Below are positions 24,991-34,398 of a stretch of DNA of 64,000 bases, piece after piece. The notes under the pieces were generated by a model. That model was not told the origin of the DNA and did not search any database. It worked only from the letters and a program-made list of their open reading frames with translations. The position numbers and the translations under genes are program-made. The stretch spans positions 868,001 to 932,000 of the forward strand of contig NZ_BAAAOH010000001.1 in NCBI RefSeq assembly GCF_039530225.1, read 5' to 3'. Origin of the DNA: Microbacterium pumilum (GTDB lineage: Bacteria > Actinomycetota > Actinomycetes > Actinomycetales > Microbacteriaceae). Each line of letters starts with the position of its first letter. The first letter of the stretch is position 1.

Positions 24991-25666
24991 CGACATCGCC
25001 CACCAGGAGCAGTTCTCGGAGCTGGTCGACCGTGTCGACCGCGACCTGGGCGCCGGCCGACTCATGCGGCCAGCTGAAGCCCCACCGCACGAAGATCACG
25101 GGTACCCCGTTGTCGGCCCCACCCTCGACATCGTGGTGGCGGTCGCCGACGAGCACCGGGCGGCTGGTGTCGACCCCGGCGCTGCGGAGCCGGCGAAGGG
25201 CCTCCGCGACGATGTCGGCCTTGGCGCTGAGGGTCCGCTCATCGAGCGTCGCCCCCACGATCGCCGTGAAGCAGGGGGACAGGTCGAAGTGATCCATGAG
25301 GGCGTCGACCTGGACCTCGGGCTTCGAGCTCGCGGTCGCCTGCGCGATGCCGGCGGCTGCGACATCCCGGATCAGCTCATCGATTCCGGCGAACAGTCTG
25401 GCCCCGGTGGTGTAGCCGTCGGCCTTGCCCAGCGTCCGGTAGAACGACACGGCCTCGGTCGACTCCGCCGGCGTCATGCCGGCGGTCACCTGGAAGGAGT
25501 CGTACATGGGCGGCCCGATCCAGTGCACGAGTTCGGCACGGGTCGGCGCGCGCTTGCCGAAGTGCTCGAGGGTGATGGCGAGGCGGCGTAGGATGCCGTC
25601 GGACGCATCCACGATGGTGCCGTCGACATCCCAGAGGATGCAGGTCCATGGCGATCGCATCGGCAT
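24983..25666 (-). CDS. HAD-family hydrolase (phosphoglycolate phosphatase-like)
   Basis: The 227-residue enzyme has all four HAD motifs: DVDGT at 13-17 with the nucleophile Asp, TASSKP near 111-116, a lysine within the SAKADIV segment, and VGDRHHDVEGG near 178-188. A helical cap lies between motifs I and II. Sequence resembles the Gph/PpaX group that removes phosphate from phosphoglycolate or pyrophosphate-like small molecules; the exact substrate is unclear. It heads a reverse-strand unit with the helical protein and the DUF2156 protein. Confidence 0.9.
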   Translation of the reverse strand: MPMRSPWTCILWDVDGTIVDASDGILRRLAITLEHFGKRAPTRAELVHWIGPPMYDSFQVTAGMTPAESTEAVSFYRTLGKADGYTTGARLFAGIDELIRDVAAAGIAQATASSKPEVQVDALMDHFDLSPCFTAIVGATLDERTLSAKADIVAEALRRLRSAGVDTSRPVLVGDRHHDVEGGADNGVPVIFVRWGFSWPHESAGAQVAVDTVDQLRELLLVGDVDE

Positions 25667-26065
25667 GGGATCAGCCTAAGGTGAGTCGCCGCGGGCTCGG
25701 TTCGGCGATGGGCAGGGGCCTGCTCGCGAGTCCTCGATGTCCAGCGGCGCGGATTTCTGAACCTTTCGACCTTTGCTGCATTTCTCAATGAACTTCCTGC
25801 TCACATGCCCCGGCGGAACTTCGCGCTCACCTGGGTGAGGGTCGCGCTCACCGCGGGGTGTGTGTGTGAGCGGGGAGTTCATCGCTGTGCGCGGCCCGGC
25901 AAGGTGTGTGAGCGGGACGTTCCCTGGAGGCATGTGAGCGGGAAGTTCATCAGCGCGTACGGCAAATGTTTGCGGAGGGTGATTTCGCCGTCGACCCGGA
26001 CAGTCGACGGCGGCTCCCGGGCGGGCACGGCGGCCAGCCAGCCACTCACCCCGACCGCCGCGGCG
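25667..26065. other. 399-base intergenic region with repeat cluster
   Basis: The gap lies between nucS (ending at 26066) and the HAD gene (starting at 25666), both on the reverse strand. Its middle is filled by the repeat cluster at 25788-25950. The remaining sequence holds no convincing gene; a reverse-strand open frame from 25933 to 25676 runs through the repeats and has Pro/Arg-rich, shadow-like composition. A HAD-gene promoter should be in the part next to 25666. Confidence 0.6.
25788..25950. repeat. six copies of a TGTGAGCGGGAAGTTCAT-like motif in two orientations
   Basis: Reverse-oriented copies lie near 25788-25809, 25816-25831 and 25841-25852, and forward copies near 25865-25883, 25905-25922 and 25929-25950. 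The outermost arms (25788-25809 and 25929-25950) form a 22-base inverted repeat with one mismatch. The core shared by most copies is GTGAGCGGG or GTGAGCGCG followed by (A/G)(A/C)GTTC. Spacing is irregular, so it is not a CRISPR array. It may be a REP-like or non-autonomous element, or a cluster of protein-binding sites. Confidence 0.75.
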
Positions 26066-26761
26066 TCAGAACAGCCGCGGAGCCCCGGACTCGACGCCCT
26101 TCATGCCGTCGTAGTCGAGCGTGACGCACCGGATGCCGCGATCCGCGGCCAGCACCCGCGCCTGCGGCTTGATCTCCTGGGCGGCGAACACTCCGGTCAC
26201 CGGGGCGAGGTGCGGGTCGCGACCGAGCAGCTCGAGGTATCGGGTGAGCTGCTCTACGCCGTCGATGTCGCCGCGACGCTTCACCTCCACCGCGATCGTG
26301 CCACCTGCGCGGTCGCGGAGCAGGAGGTCGACGGGGCCGATCGCGGTCGGGAACTCACGCCGCACGAGAGTGAGCCCGTCGCCGATGACGTCGACCTGCT
26401 CGGCGAGCAGGCGCTGCAGCTCCGACTCGACGCCGTCCTTCACCAGCCCGGGATCGACGCCGAGTTCGTGCGACGAGTCGTGGAGGATCTCGTGGATGCG
26501 CACCAGCAGGGCGTCGCCGGACTTGGCGTGCGTCACGCGCCACCACTCGATGACGCCGTCGACGGCATCCGACTCATCCGGAGGCTCCACGTCGAGACGG
26601 CAGGGCGGGCTCATCCAGTTGAGGGGCTTGTATGAGCCGCCGTCGGAGTGCACGAGCAGGCTGCCGTCACCCTTGTGGACCAGCAGCCGAGTCGCGAGGG
26701 GCAGATGCGCGGTGAGTCGGCCGGTGTAGTCGACCGAGCAGCGAGCGATGACGAGGCGCAC
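26066..26761 (-). CDS. nucS: endonuclease NucS (EndoMS mismatch-specific nuclease)
   Basis: The 231-residue enzyme cuts both strands at mismatches and supplies mismatch repair in actinobacteria, which lack MutS/MutL. The N-terminal DNA-binding domain (residues 1-105) is followed by a RecB-like nuclease domain with the signature GPVDLLLRD and [23 protein letters not shown], containing catalytic Asp, Glu and Lys. The C-terminus GAPRLF fits a short clamp-binding tail of the type reported for family members, though this is inference. The gene is single and lies 62 bases after the MFS gene on the same strand. Confidence 0.95.
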   Translation of the reverse strand: MRLVIARCSVDYTGRLTAHLPLATRLLVHKGDGSLLVHSDGGSYKPLNWMSPPCRLDVEPPDESDAVDGVIEWWRVTHAKSGDALLVRIHEILHDSSHELGVDPGLVKDGVESELQRLLAEQVDVIGDGLTLVRREFPTAIGPVDLLLRDRAGGTIAVEVKRRGDIDGVEQLTRYLELLGRDPHLAPVTGVFAAQEIKPQARVLAADRGIRCVTLDYDGMKGVESGAPRLF

Positions 26762-26823
26762 CCGACGAGCCTACGACGCATCGAGCGGATGCGACGCCGC
26801 TCGCTCGGAGCGCGGCGCGCTGA

Positions 26824-28062
26824 TCAGCGGTGCTCGGCGCGGTGTCCGGCGCCGACGGTCGAGCCGGCGATCGGCCGGGCTGCGCCGGAGGCGAGACCCG
26901 ACGCGATCGCGAGCGCGACGAGGATGTAGAGCGTGTTGAGCAGTCCGATGTGCTCGCTCACGAACCCGAGGATCGGCGGTCCGCACAGGAACGAGATGTA
27001 GCCGATCGTGGCGGCGGCGCTCACCCGTGCGGCGGCCTTCGCCGGATCGTCCGCGGCGGCGGACATCCCGAGCGGGAAGCCGAGCGAGACGCCCGCACCC
27101 CACAGCGCCGCGCCGATGAAGACGAGCGGCGTGTTCGGAGCAAGGATGAAGAGCAGCAGGCCGGCCGTCGCGAGCCCGGCGAGCACGCGGAGGGTGGCGA
27201 CGCGGCCGAACCGGTCGACGAGCGGTCCACCGAACACGCGCACCACCGTCATGCTCACGGAGAAGACGGCCAGACCGAGCGCACCGACCGCGGCCGTCGT
27301 GTCGTGGCCCTCGACCATGCCGAGAGCAAGCCAGTCGTTCGCCCCGCCTTCGGCGAAGGCCATGCCGAGCATGATGACTCCGAGCGCATACGTGCGCGGT
27401 TCGCGCCATGCCGACAGCGACGTGTGCAGGCGTTCACGCCAGTGGCGCTTCTCGCCTTCGTCGGGATCCATCGTGATCTCTCGCGCCGGCACCATGGCGT
27501 GCGTCACGAACGCCATGAGCACGATCGCGACGGCGATGATCGAGCAGTGCACGACAACGCCGACGCCCCACCATGCGGCGAGGGCGCCGATCCCGGCACC
27601 CACCACGGTGCCGAAGCTGAAGAAGGCGTGGAACAGCGGCAGGATCGTCTTGTCGCTCTGCTTCTCGATCGCCGCGCCCTCGATGTTCATCATGACGTCG
27701 AGTGCTCCGTTGCCGAGACCGAACAGGATCAGGCCGCCGACGACGACCACATACGATTCGGCGATGTCCGTGCCCATGCCGATGATCGCGACCCCGACGG
27801 CGAAGACGAGCATGGCGGTCAGCATCCCGCTGCGCGCCCCGAAGCGGGCGAGGACGATCGGCGCGAGTGACAGTCCGACGATCGATGCGATGCCGGCGCC
27901 GAGCAGCATGAGCCCGATCTGGATGTTGTCGACTCCGAGCGTGTGCTTGATGGCCGGCACACGGGATGCCCACGTTGCGATCGACAGGCCGCTCGCGAAG
28001 AAGATCGCGAAAACGGCGGAGCGCCAGCGCACCAGCTGCGGTCGCGTGAGCTCGAGTTCCAT
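26824..28062 (-). CDS. MFS transporter
   Basis: The 412-residue protein has twelve hydrophobic segments and a long charged loop in the middle (about residues 195-225, PDEGEKRHWRERL). VDRFGRVATLR in the second half matches the MFS loop signature, and the first half opens with FASGLSIATWASRVPAIKHTLG, as in YbjJ-like transporters. The substrate is unknown. Transcription diverges from the LacI gene across two palindromic operators 14 bases ahead of its ATG, so it is very likely controlled by that regulator. Confidence 0.9.
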   Translation of the reverse strand: MELELTRPQLVRWRSAVFAIFFASGLSIATWASRVPAIKHTLGVDNIQIGLMLLGAGIASIVGLSLAPIVLARFGARSGMLTAMLVFAVGVAIIGMGTDIAESYVVVVGGLILFGLGNGALDVMMNIEGAAIEKQSDKTILPLFHAFFSFGTVVGAGIGALAAWWGVGVVVHCSIIAVAIVLMAFVTHAMVPAREITMDPDEGEKRHWRERLHTSLSAWREPRTYALGVIMLGMAFAEGGANDWLALGMVEGHDTTAAVGALGLAVFSVSMTVVRVFGGPLVDRFGRVATLRVLAGLATAGLLLFILAPNTPLVFIGAALWGAGVSLGFPLGMSAAADDPAKAAARVSAAATIGYISFLCGPPILGFVSEHIGLLNTLYILVALAIASGLASGAARPIAGSTVGAGHRAEHR

Positions 28063-28075
28063 GATGCACAGCCTA

Positions 28076-28110
28076 CCGAATCGATTCGGGGTCGTCGAAT
28101 CGATTCGACG
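28076..28110. promoter_or_regulatory. tandem palindromic operators between MFS and LacI genes
   Basis: Two perfect palindromes share the core CGAATCGATTCG: CCGAATCGATTCGG at 28076-28089 and CGTCGAATCGATTCGACG at 28093-28110. Their centres are 19 bases apart, and each has the central CG step typical of LacI-family sites. They occupy most of the 80-base space between the divergent starts (28062 and 28143), so one bound regulator could control both genes. Confidence 0.88.
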
Positions 28111-28142
28111 CCTGCTGCGGAGCGGGGTAGCATCGTTCCGAC

Positions 28143-29237
28143 ATGAGCACGCGCCGAGCCACCATCTCCGACGTCGCCCGCGAGGCCGGAGTCTCGCCGT
28201 CCACGGCTTCAGTCGTCTTCAGCGGCAAGACGCCGGTGTCGGACGCGACCCGTGCCCGCGTGCTCGAGGCCGCGTCGGCGCTCGGCTACACCGGGCCCGA
28301 TCCCCGTGCCGCATCGCTGCGCCGCGGGCGCTCGGGCATCGTCGGCGTGGTCTTCGAAGAGCACCTCGGCACGGCATTCCTCGACCCGGTGAAGACCCAG
28401 ATGATGGACGGACTCGCCGACGCCATGGCGCCGCTGGGCGCCGGCCTCCTGCTGCTGCGCGATCGGGAGTCGGTGGGCACCGGAGCAACCCTGATGACGG
28501 CGCCACTCGACGCCGCGGTGCTCGTGGGCTGCAGCGGACTCCTTCGCGAGTCGCTCGATGCGGTCAAAGCGCGCGGCATCCCGGTCGTCGTCGTCGAGGG
28601 GGATGCGGGAGTCGGCATCCCGCGCATCGGACTCGACAATCGCGAGGCGCAGCGCCAGGCCGCCCGCCACCTGCGCGCCCACGGACACACCAGGGTCGCG
28701 GTGGCGGCTCTCCCCGTCCGAGCAGGGTGGACTCGCGGGTGGATCCCCGACGACGCCGACGTCACGATCGACGTCACCCGCGAGCGCCTGCAGGGTGCCC
28801 GAGATGTGTACCCGGATGCCGCGGCCTACGCCGCGGCGGGCAGCTTCATCGACGAAGGCCTGGCTGCCGGACGAGAGATCTTCGCCGATGCGGCGAACCG
28901 CCCGACCGCTGTGATCGCACAGAGCGACCTGCTCGCCGCGGGGGTCATCCGCGCCGCTGAGGAGGCGGGTCTGCGCGTGCCGGAGGACGTCAGCATCACG
29001 GGATTCGACGGGATCGTCGTCGACGGGCTCGCGCCCTACGAGCTCACCACGCTGGTGCAGCCCGCGGCCGACAAGGGTCGCGCGGCGGGGCTCGCGGTCA
29101 CCGCGATGCTGGACGGCGGGGAAGCGGCATCCATCACGTTCACATGCGTGTTCCGCAAGGGCAACACCACGGCGGAGGCGCCGCTCGCGCTCTCGGTCGA
29201 GCCCGGCGCGAACGGGACCGCTGCGCGCCCCCGTTAG
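28143..29237 (+). CDS. LacI family transcriptional regulator
   Basis: The 364-residue regulator has a N-terminal helix-turn-helix and hinge (ATISDVAREAGVSPSTASVV, residues 6-60) and a periplasmic-binding-like sensor domain (about 65-345) with IVGVVFEEHLG and DVSITGFDG. It lies divergent from the MFS gene, with two operators in between, so autoregulation and control of the transporter are likely. The inducer is not known, though a sugar is most common in the family. Unusually it has SVVFSGK where many members have SRVLNG. Confidence 0.93.
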   Translation: MSTRRATISDVAREAGVSPSTASVVFSGKTPVSDATRARVLEAASALGYTGPDPRAASLRRGRSGIVGVVFEEHLGTAFLDPVKTQMMDGLADAMAPLGAGLLLLRDRESVGTGATLMTAPLDAAVLVGCSGLLRESLDAVKARGIPVVVVEGDAGVGIPRIGLDNREAQRQAARHLRAHGHTRVAVAALPVRAGWTRGWIPDDADVTIDVTRERLQGARDVYPDAAAYAAAGSFIDEGLAAGREIFADAANRPTAVIAQSDLLAAGVIRAAEEAGLRVPEDVSITGFDGIVVDGLAPYELTTLVQPAADKGRAAGLAVTAMLDGGEAASITFTCVFRKGNTTAEAPLALSVEPGANGTAARPR

Positions 29238-29309
29238 ACTCGAGCCACACCCTGATCGCCCAAGCCGCGTGCGCTGAGCCGATGGCCGACGACCACGAGG
29301 AGGACGCGC

Positions 29310-32255
29310 ATGCTCCTCCTCCTCGGCGCGTTCACGGTTCTGCCGCTGGTCTTCCCGTGGCTCGTGGCCCGCCTCGGACCGCGCGCGTTTTACGCCGCCG
29401 CCGCCCTCCCGATCGCGGCTTTCGTCCAGGCTGCGCTGCTCACGCCGGCGGTCATGGCGGGTGACATTCCGTTCGAGGCATTCGATTGGATTCCCCCGCT
29501 CGGCATCGAGCTGTCGATGCGCATGGACACCCTCTCGTGGCTCATGGCCCTGATCGTGACCGGCGTCGGCGCGCTCGTGATGATCTACTGCCGCTGGTAC
29601 TTCCGCGCGACATCCGAGGGTCTCGGTCAGTTCTCAGCCGTACTCCTGGCGTTCGCGGGCGCGATGTACGGTCTCGTGCTCACCGATGACCTGGTGATGC
29701 TCGTGATGTTCTGGGAGGTCACGAGCGTGCTCTCCTACCTTCTGATCGGCTACTACCACCGCCGTGCGGCGAGCCGCCGTGCCGCGCTGCAGGCGCTGCT
29801 CGTCACCACCCTCGGCGGGCTCGTCATGCTCATCGGCGTCGTCCTGCTCGTCGTGGATGCCGGCACGTCGAGTATCTCGACGATCCTCGCCCAAGCGCCC
29901 ACCGGCCACGTCGTCGATGCGGCGCTCGTGCTGCTGCTGGTCGGGGCCCTCAGCAAGTCGGCGATCTTCCCCTTCCACTTCTGGCTTCCCGGCGCGATGG
30001 CGGCGCCCACGCCGGTGAGCGCGTACCTGCATGCGGCGGCGATGGTGAAGGCGGGCATCTACCTCATCGCCCGCTTCGCGCCCGTGTTCGCCATCGCCCC
30101 GACCTGGCGACCCATCGTGATCGGCCTCGGCGTGTTCACGATCCTGCTGGGCGGGTTCCAGGCACTCCGTGAGACCGACCTCAAGCGCATCCTGGCCTTC
30201 GGCACGGTGAGCCAGCTCGGCCTGCTCGCCGTCGTACTGGGTTTCGGCACCCGCGACGCCGCGCTCGCCGGGCTCGGTCTGCTGCTCAGCCACGCGCTCT
30301 TCAAGTCCGCGCTGTTCCTCGTGGTCGGCGTCATCGACCGCCAGCTGTCCACGCGAGATATCGGCGCGATCAGCGGTGTCGGCCGGCAGGCACCCGTGCT
30401 GGCGACGTTCTCGATGATCGCGGTCGCGTCGATGGTCGGGATCATCCCGACGATCGGCTTCGTGGGCAAGGAGGGCGCGATCGCCGCGCTGCTGCACGAA
30501 GCGCTCGGCGGCTCGCCGTGGGGCATCGTCGCGTTGGCCGGCGTCGTGCTCGGATCGATTCTCACCGCGGCATACGGCATCCGCTTCATCTGGGGCGCGT
30601 TCTGGACGAAGCGCGACGCTGCGGGCTCGCGGCTGCCGCGGACGGAGTGGCCCGACCCGCCGATAGGTTTCCTCGGGGCGCCGGTGATCCTGGCGGCACT
30701 CACGGTCGTCGCCGGCTTCGCGGCGCCGCTCCTCGACGCGGCGTTCGCGCCGTACGCCGACGAGGCGCCGCTCGCCGCCCCCGGCGTCACCCCGCCCCTG
30801 CACCCCGCGCACCTCGAACTGTGGCACGGGCTCGAGCCCGCGCTGTGGATCTCGCTCGGGACGATCGCGGTCGGCGCACTCGTCTTCTGGCTCACCGCGC
30901 GCACGACGCTCACCAAGCGCCTGCTGCCCTTCACCGCGGCCGAGGTCTACAACGCCGCACTCCGCGGCATCGCGCAGCTGTCGGTTCTGACGACGAGCTT
31001 GACGCAGCGGGGCTCGCTGCCGGTCTACGTCGGCACGATCTTCGTCGTGTTCGTCGCCGCGGAAGGCACGGCGCTGATCGCCGGCGGCGGATGGACCGTG
31101 CAGGTCGATGCATACCAGACCCCGATCCAGCTCTTCGTGGCGCCGATCATGATCGCGGCCGGCCTCATCGCCGTCCGGGCGCGCAAGCGCTACACGGGCG
31201 TTGTGCTCGTGTCTGTGACCGGCCTCGGGATGGTGCTGCTGTTCGCGACGAGCGGGGCACCCGACCTGGCGCTCACGCAGATCCTCGTCGAGACCGTCAC
31301 GCTCGTGGCCTTCGCGCTCGTGCTGCGCCGCATCCCGGCCAGGCTCGGTGAGCACAACGCGTCGGTGCGCCCGGTTGCGCGGGCACTGCTCGGCGCGGGC
31401 GTCGGCCTGACCATGGCCGTGGTCGCCCTCGTCGCCACCGGGGCGCGTACGGCGAGGCCCATCTCGGACCGATGGCCCGAACTTGCGTACGAGCTCGGAC
31501 ACGGGCGCAACGTCGTCAACGTCGCCCTCGTCGATCTGCGCGGCTGGGACACCATGGGCGAGCTCTCGGTGCTGATCGTGGCCGCGACCGGCGTCGCCTC
31601 GCTCGTGTTCGTGACACACCGCGCCGACACGCTGTCGGATCTCACGGCGCCGCTGCCGACGACCGCGGTGCGTGCGCGGCGTCCGCTCGTCGAGACGAGC
31701 GACGGCGTGAAGTCGCGCCACGAGGCACCGGGTGTGCGTCGCACCGCCTGGCTCGTCGGCGGTCCGCGCGTTCGCCCCGAGAATCGCTCGATCATCCTCG
31801 AGGTGATCGTGCGGATCCTCTTCCACTCGATCATCATCGTGTCGCTGTACCTCCTGTTCGCGGGCCACAACCTGCCCGGCGGCGGCTTCGCGGGCGGGCT
31901 CGTCGCGGGCATGGCACTCGTCATGCGCTACATCGCCGGCGGCCGGTACGAGCTCGGCGCTGCAGCACCGACCGACGCCGGACGGCTGCTCGGCGCCGGC
32001 ATGGCGATCGCGATAGCCTGCGCGATCACTCCGGTGTTCTTCGGTGCCGCTCCGCTCACGAGCGCGTTCTTCGACGCCGACCTGCCGATCATCGGCCACA
32101 TCGAGTTCGTCACCTCGACGCTGTTCGACGTCGGCGTCTACCTCGTCGTGATCGGGCTCGTGCTCGATGTGCTGCGAAGCCTCGGTGCCGAGGTCGACCG
32201 CCAGGCGCTCGAGCCGCGCGACAGCGCGAGCTCGCCGCAGGGGGTGAGCCGGTGA
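29310..32255 (+). CDS. mrpA: Mrp Na+/H+ antiporter subunit A, fused with subunit B
   Basis: The 981-residue protein is the largest subunit of the cation/proton antiporter. Residues 1-500 match complex I-like proton-channel subunits, with HFWLPGAMAAPTPVSAYLHA and KEGAIAALLHEALGG. A C-terminal part has the DUF4040 helices (GTALIAGGGWTVQVDAY onwards) and then an MrpB-like tail: RILFHSIIIVSLYLLFAGHN and PGGGFAGGLVAG. Fusion of A and B is normal in this lineage, as no separate mrpB follows. GAGGAGG precedes the ATG at 29310 by 8 bases. It heads a chain of six overlapping genes. Confidence 0.95.
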   Translation: MLLLLGAFTVLPLVFPWLVARLGPRAFYAAAALPIAAFVQAALLTPAVMAGDIPFEAFDWIPPLGIELSMRMDTLSWLMALIVTGVGALVMIYCRWYFRATSEGLGQFSAVLLAFAGAMYGLVLTDDLVMLVMFWEVTSVLSYLLIGYYHRRAASRRAALQALLVTTLGGLVMLIGVVLLVVDAGTSSISTILAQAPTGHVVDAALVLLLVGALSKSAIFPFHFWLPGAMAAPTPVSAYLHAAAMVKAGIYLIARFAPVFAIAPTWRPIVIGLGVFTILLGGFQALRETDLKRILAFGTVSQLGLLAVVLGFGTRDAALAGLGLLLSHALFKSALFLVVGVIDRQLSTRDIGAISGVGRQAPVLATFSMIAVASMVGIIPTIGFVGKEGAIAALLHEALGGSPWGIVALAGVVLGSILTAAYGIRFIWGAFWTKRDAAGSRLPRTEWPDPPIGFLGAPVILAALTVVAGFAAPLLDAAFAPYADEAPLAAPGVTPPLHPAHLELWHGLEPALWISLGTIAVGALVFWLTARTTLTKRLLPFTAAEVYNAALRGIAQLSVLTTSLTQRGSLPVYVGTIFVVFVAAEGTALIAGGGWTVQVDAYQTPIQLFVAPIMIAAGLIAVRARKRYTGVVLVSVTGLGMVLLFATSGAPDLALTQILVETVTLVAFALVLRRIPARLGEHNASVRPVARALLGAGVGLTMAVVALVATGARTARPISDRWPELAYELGHGRNVVNVALVDLRGWDTMGELSVLIVAATGVASLVFVTHRADTLSDLTAPLPTTAVRARRPLVETSDGVKSRHEAPGVRRTAWLVGGPRVRPENRSIILEVIVRILFHSIIIVSLYLLFAGHNLPGGGFAGGLVAGMALVMRYIAGGRYELGAAAPTDAGRLLGAGMAIAIACAITPVFFGAAPLTSAFFDADLPIIGHIEFVTSTLFDVGVYLVVIGLVLDVLRSLGAEVDRQALEPRDSASSPQGVSR

Positions 32256-32800
32256 TGGATGTCTCGCTCATCCTGATCGTCATCATGGCGGTGCTCTTCG
32301 CCTGCGGCGTCTACGCCATGCTCGAGCGCAGTCTGACGCGCGTGCTCATCGGCTTCCTCCTGCTGGGCAACGCCACGAACCTGCTGCTGCTGATCGTCAT
32401 GGGACAGCCGGGCGTAGCGGCCTTCTTCGGTGCGGCCTCCACCGACGAGATGTCCGACCCGCTGCCGCAGGCGCTCACCCTCACGGCCATCGTCATCACG
32501 TTCGCGATCTCGGCGTTCCTCCTCGCACTGATCTATCGCTCGTGGCAGCTCGGCCAGGCCGACACGTTCACGGACGACGAGGCCGACATCGCCGTGCGCC
32601 AGCGCTCGACCGCGGCCGAAGACACCATGGACGACGAGACCGAGATCGAGGACGAGGACGACGACGCCACCTCCGACTTCGTCGGTGTCGACACCGCCCC
32701 GATCACCATCGTCACGAGCCGGGACTTCGCCCGCGTGCGCGACGATGCACCCGTCGACACGCCCGACGACCGCGGGCCGGCGGGGGGTGGTGGCGCATGA
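32255..32800 (+). CDS. mrpC: Mrp antiporter subunit C (NuoK-like) with acidic tail
   Basis: The 181-residue protein starts with an ATG overlapping the mrpA stop. Three membrane helices (about residues 3-25, 30-52, 72-98) match the NuoK-like subunit C, including GNATNLLLL and ALTLTAIVITFAISAFLLAL. Beyond residue 100 it carries about 80 extra residues, very acidic (DTMDDETEIEDEDDDATSDF), then a Gly-rich end. Typical MrpC proteins are 110-130 residues. The tail probably lies in the cytoplasm; its role is unknown. Confidence 0.93.
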   Translation: MDVSLILIVIMAVLFACGVYAMLERSLTRVLIGFLLLGNATNLLLLIVMGQPGVAAFFGAASTDEMSDPLPQALTLTAIVITFAISAFLLALIYRSWQLGQADTFTDDEADIAVRQRSTAAEDTMDDETEIEDEDDDATSDFVGVDTAPITIVTSRDFARVRDDAPVDTPDDRGPAGGGGA

Positions 32801-34398
32801 GCGGCATAGCTCCCGCCCTCGTCCCGTTGCTGGTGACGCTTCCCCTGCTCGGCGCGGCGATCGCACTCATCGCCGGCGGACACCGCCGAACCCAGATCAT
32901 CGTCTCGGTGGTGACGCTCTCGGTCGTGTTCATCATCGCGGCGACACTCCTCGTCGTGGTGGATGTCGGCAACCAGGCGATCGCGGTGTCGGTCGGCGGA
33001 TGGCCGATCCCGTTCGGCATCGTGCTTTACGTCGATCGCCTCGCCGCGCTCCTCGTCGTCGTGTCGAGCGTGGTTCTGCTGGCCGTCCTGCTCTTCTCGG
33101 TCGGCCAGGGCGCTGCGGACGGCGACGACGACACCCCGGTCTCGATCTTCCACCCCTCGTACCTGATCCTGGCGGCGGGCATCTTCACCGCCTTCATCGC
33201 GGGCGACCTCTTCAACCTCTATGTGGGCTTCGAGATCCTCCTGGTGGCGTCGTACGTGCTGATCACCCTCGGCAGCACCGAGTCGCGGATCCGCACCGGC
33301 GTGGTCTACATCGTCGTCTCGCTGGTCTCGTCGATCCTCTTCCTCGCGGCGATCGCGATGATCTACGGTGCCCTCGGCACCGTCAACATGGTGCAGATCT
33401 CGGAGCGGATGGGCGAGCTGCCGCAGCAGACCCAGCTCGTGCTGCACCTCATGCTCCTCCTCGCCTTCAGCATCAAGGCGGCGGTCTTCCCACTGTCGTT
33501 CTGGCTGCCGGACTCGTACCCGACGGCGCCCGCACCGGTCACCGCGGTCTTCGCCGGTCTGCTGACGAAGGTCGGCGTGTACGCGATCATCCGCACCGAG
33601 ACGGAGCTCTTCCTCGACAACGACGTCAACTTCCTCCTGATGGTGGTCGCGCTGGCCACCATGATCGTCGGCATCCTGGGCGCCGTCGCGCAGGCCGAGC
33701 TCAAGCGCATCCTGTCCTTCACGCTCGTGAGCCACATCGGATACATGATCTTCGGCATAGCGATCGCGACGCCCGCGTCGATCGGCGCGACCATCTATTA
33801 CATGGTCCACCACATCGTGGTGCAGACGACCCTGTTCCTGGCGGTGGGGCTCATCGAGCGCCGCGCGGGCAGCACCTCGATCCTGCGCGTCAAGGGACTG
33901 ATGCGCGCGGCGCCGGTCATCGCCATCCTGTACTTCATCCCCGCGGTGAACCTCGGCGGCCTGCCACCGTTCTCGGGATTCATCGGCAAGTTCGCGCTGT
34001 TCGAGGCGGCCGCGGATGTGGGTACCCCGGTCATGCTGGTGCTCATCGTGGGTGGCGTCGCCACGAGCCTGCTCACCCTCTACGCCCTGATGCGCGCCTG
34101 GAACCTCGCGTTCTGGCGCGAGGAGGACGACTCGGCCGAGACCGAGGCGCGCATCTCGTACCTCGGCGCCTCACCGGCCGCCGCCGTCGAGACCGAGCGC
34201 CGCGTCATCCCGAAGATCATGACGGCGGCGACCACCGGAATGGTCGCCGTCACTGTCGCGCTGACCATCTTCGCCGGCCCGATCTACGACGTGTGCGCGC
34301 GCATCGGCGCATCGCTCCTCGAGCCGGTCACCCTCGTGCAGCTCGAGCAGCAGCACGACGACAGCACCGGCGGCACCCAGAAGGGAGACCTGCCTTGA
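32797..34398 (+). CDS. mrpD: Mrp antiporter subunit D
   Basis: The 533-residue protein is a second complex I-like channel subunit with about fourteen helices. Family marks are FKSIKAAVFPLSFWLPDSYP-type sequence near residue 230 (here FSIKAAVFPLSFWLPDSYPT), FTLVSHIGYMIFG, and NLGGLPPFSGFIGKFALF. The ATG at 32797 overlaps the mrpC stop as ATGA; the longer frame reaching back to 32542 is out of family. A charged C-terminal tail ends GGTQKGDLP. The product forms the antiporter core with MrpA. Confidence 0.95.
   Translation: MSGIAPALVPLLVTLPLLGAAIALIAGGHRRTQIIVSVVTLSVVFIIAATLLVVVDVGNQAIAVSVGGWPIPFGIVLYVDRLAALLVVVSSVVLLAVLLFSVGQGAADGDDDTPVSIFHPSYLILAAGIFTAFIAGDLFNLYVGFEILLVASYVLITLGSTESRIRTGVVYIVVSLVSSILFLAAIAMIYGALGTVNMVQISERMGELPQQTQLVLHLMLLLAFSIKAAVFPLSFWLPDSYPTAPAPVTAVFAGLLTKVGVYAIIRTETELFLDNDVNFLLMVVALATMIVGILGAVAQAELKRILSFTLVSHIGYMIFGIAIATPASIGATIYYMVHHIVVQTTLFLAVGLIERRAGSTSILRVKGLMRAAPVIAILYFIPAVNLGGLPPFSGFIGKFALFEAAADVGTPVMLVLIVGGVATSLLTLYALMRAWNLAFWREEDDSAETEARISYLGASPAAAVETERRVIPKIMTAATTGMVAVTVALTIFAGPIYDVCARIGASLLEPVTLVQLEQQHDDSTGGTQKGDLP

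Noticed and set aside
25788..25950. CRISPR array
   Set aside because: Copies point both ways, spacing is irregular and no cas gene is near.
29634..32099. An 821-codon reverse-strand open frame
   Set aside because: It lies entirely over mrpA and reads as a hydrophilic Arg/Glu/Asp/His-rich shadow, as expected opposite a GC-rich membrane protein gene.
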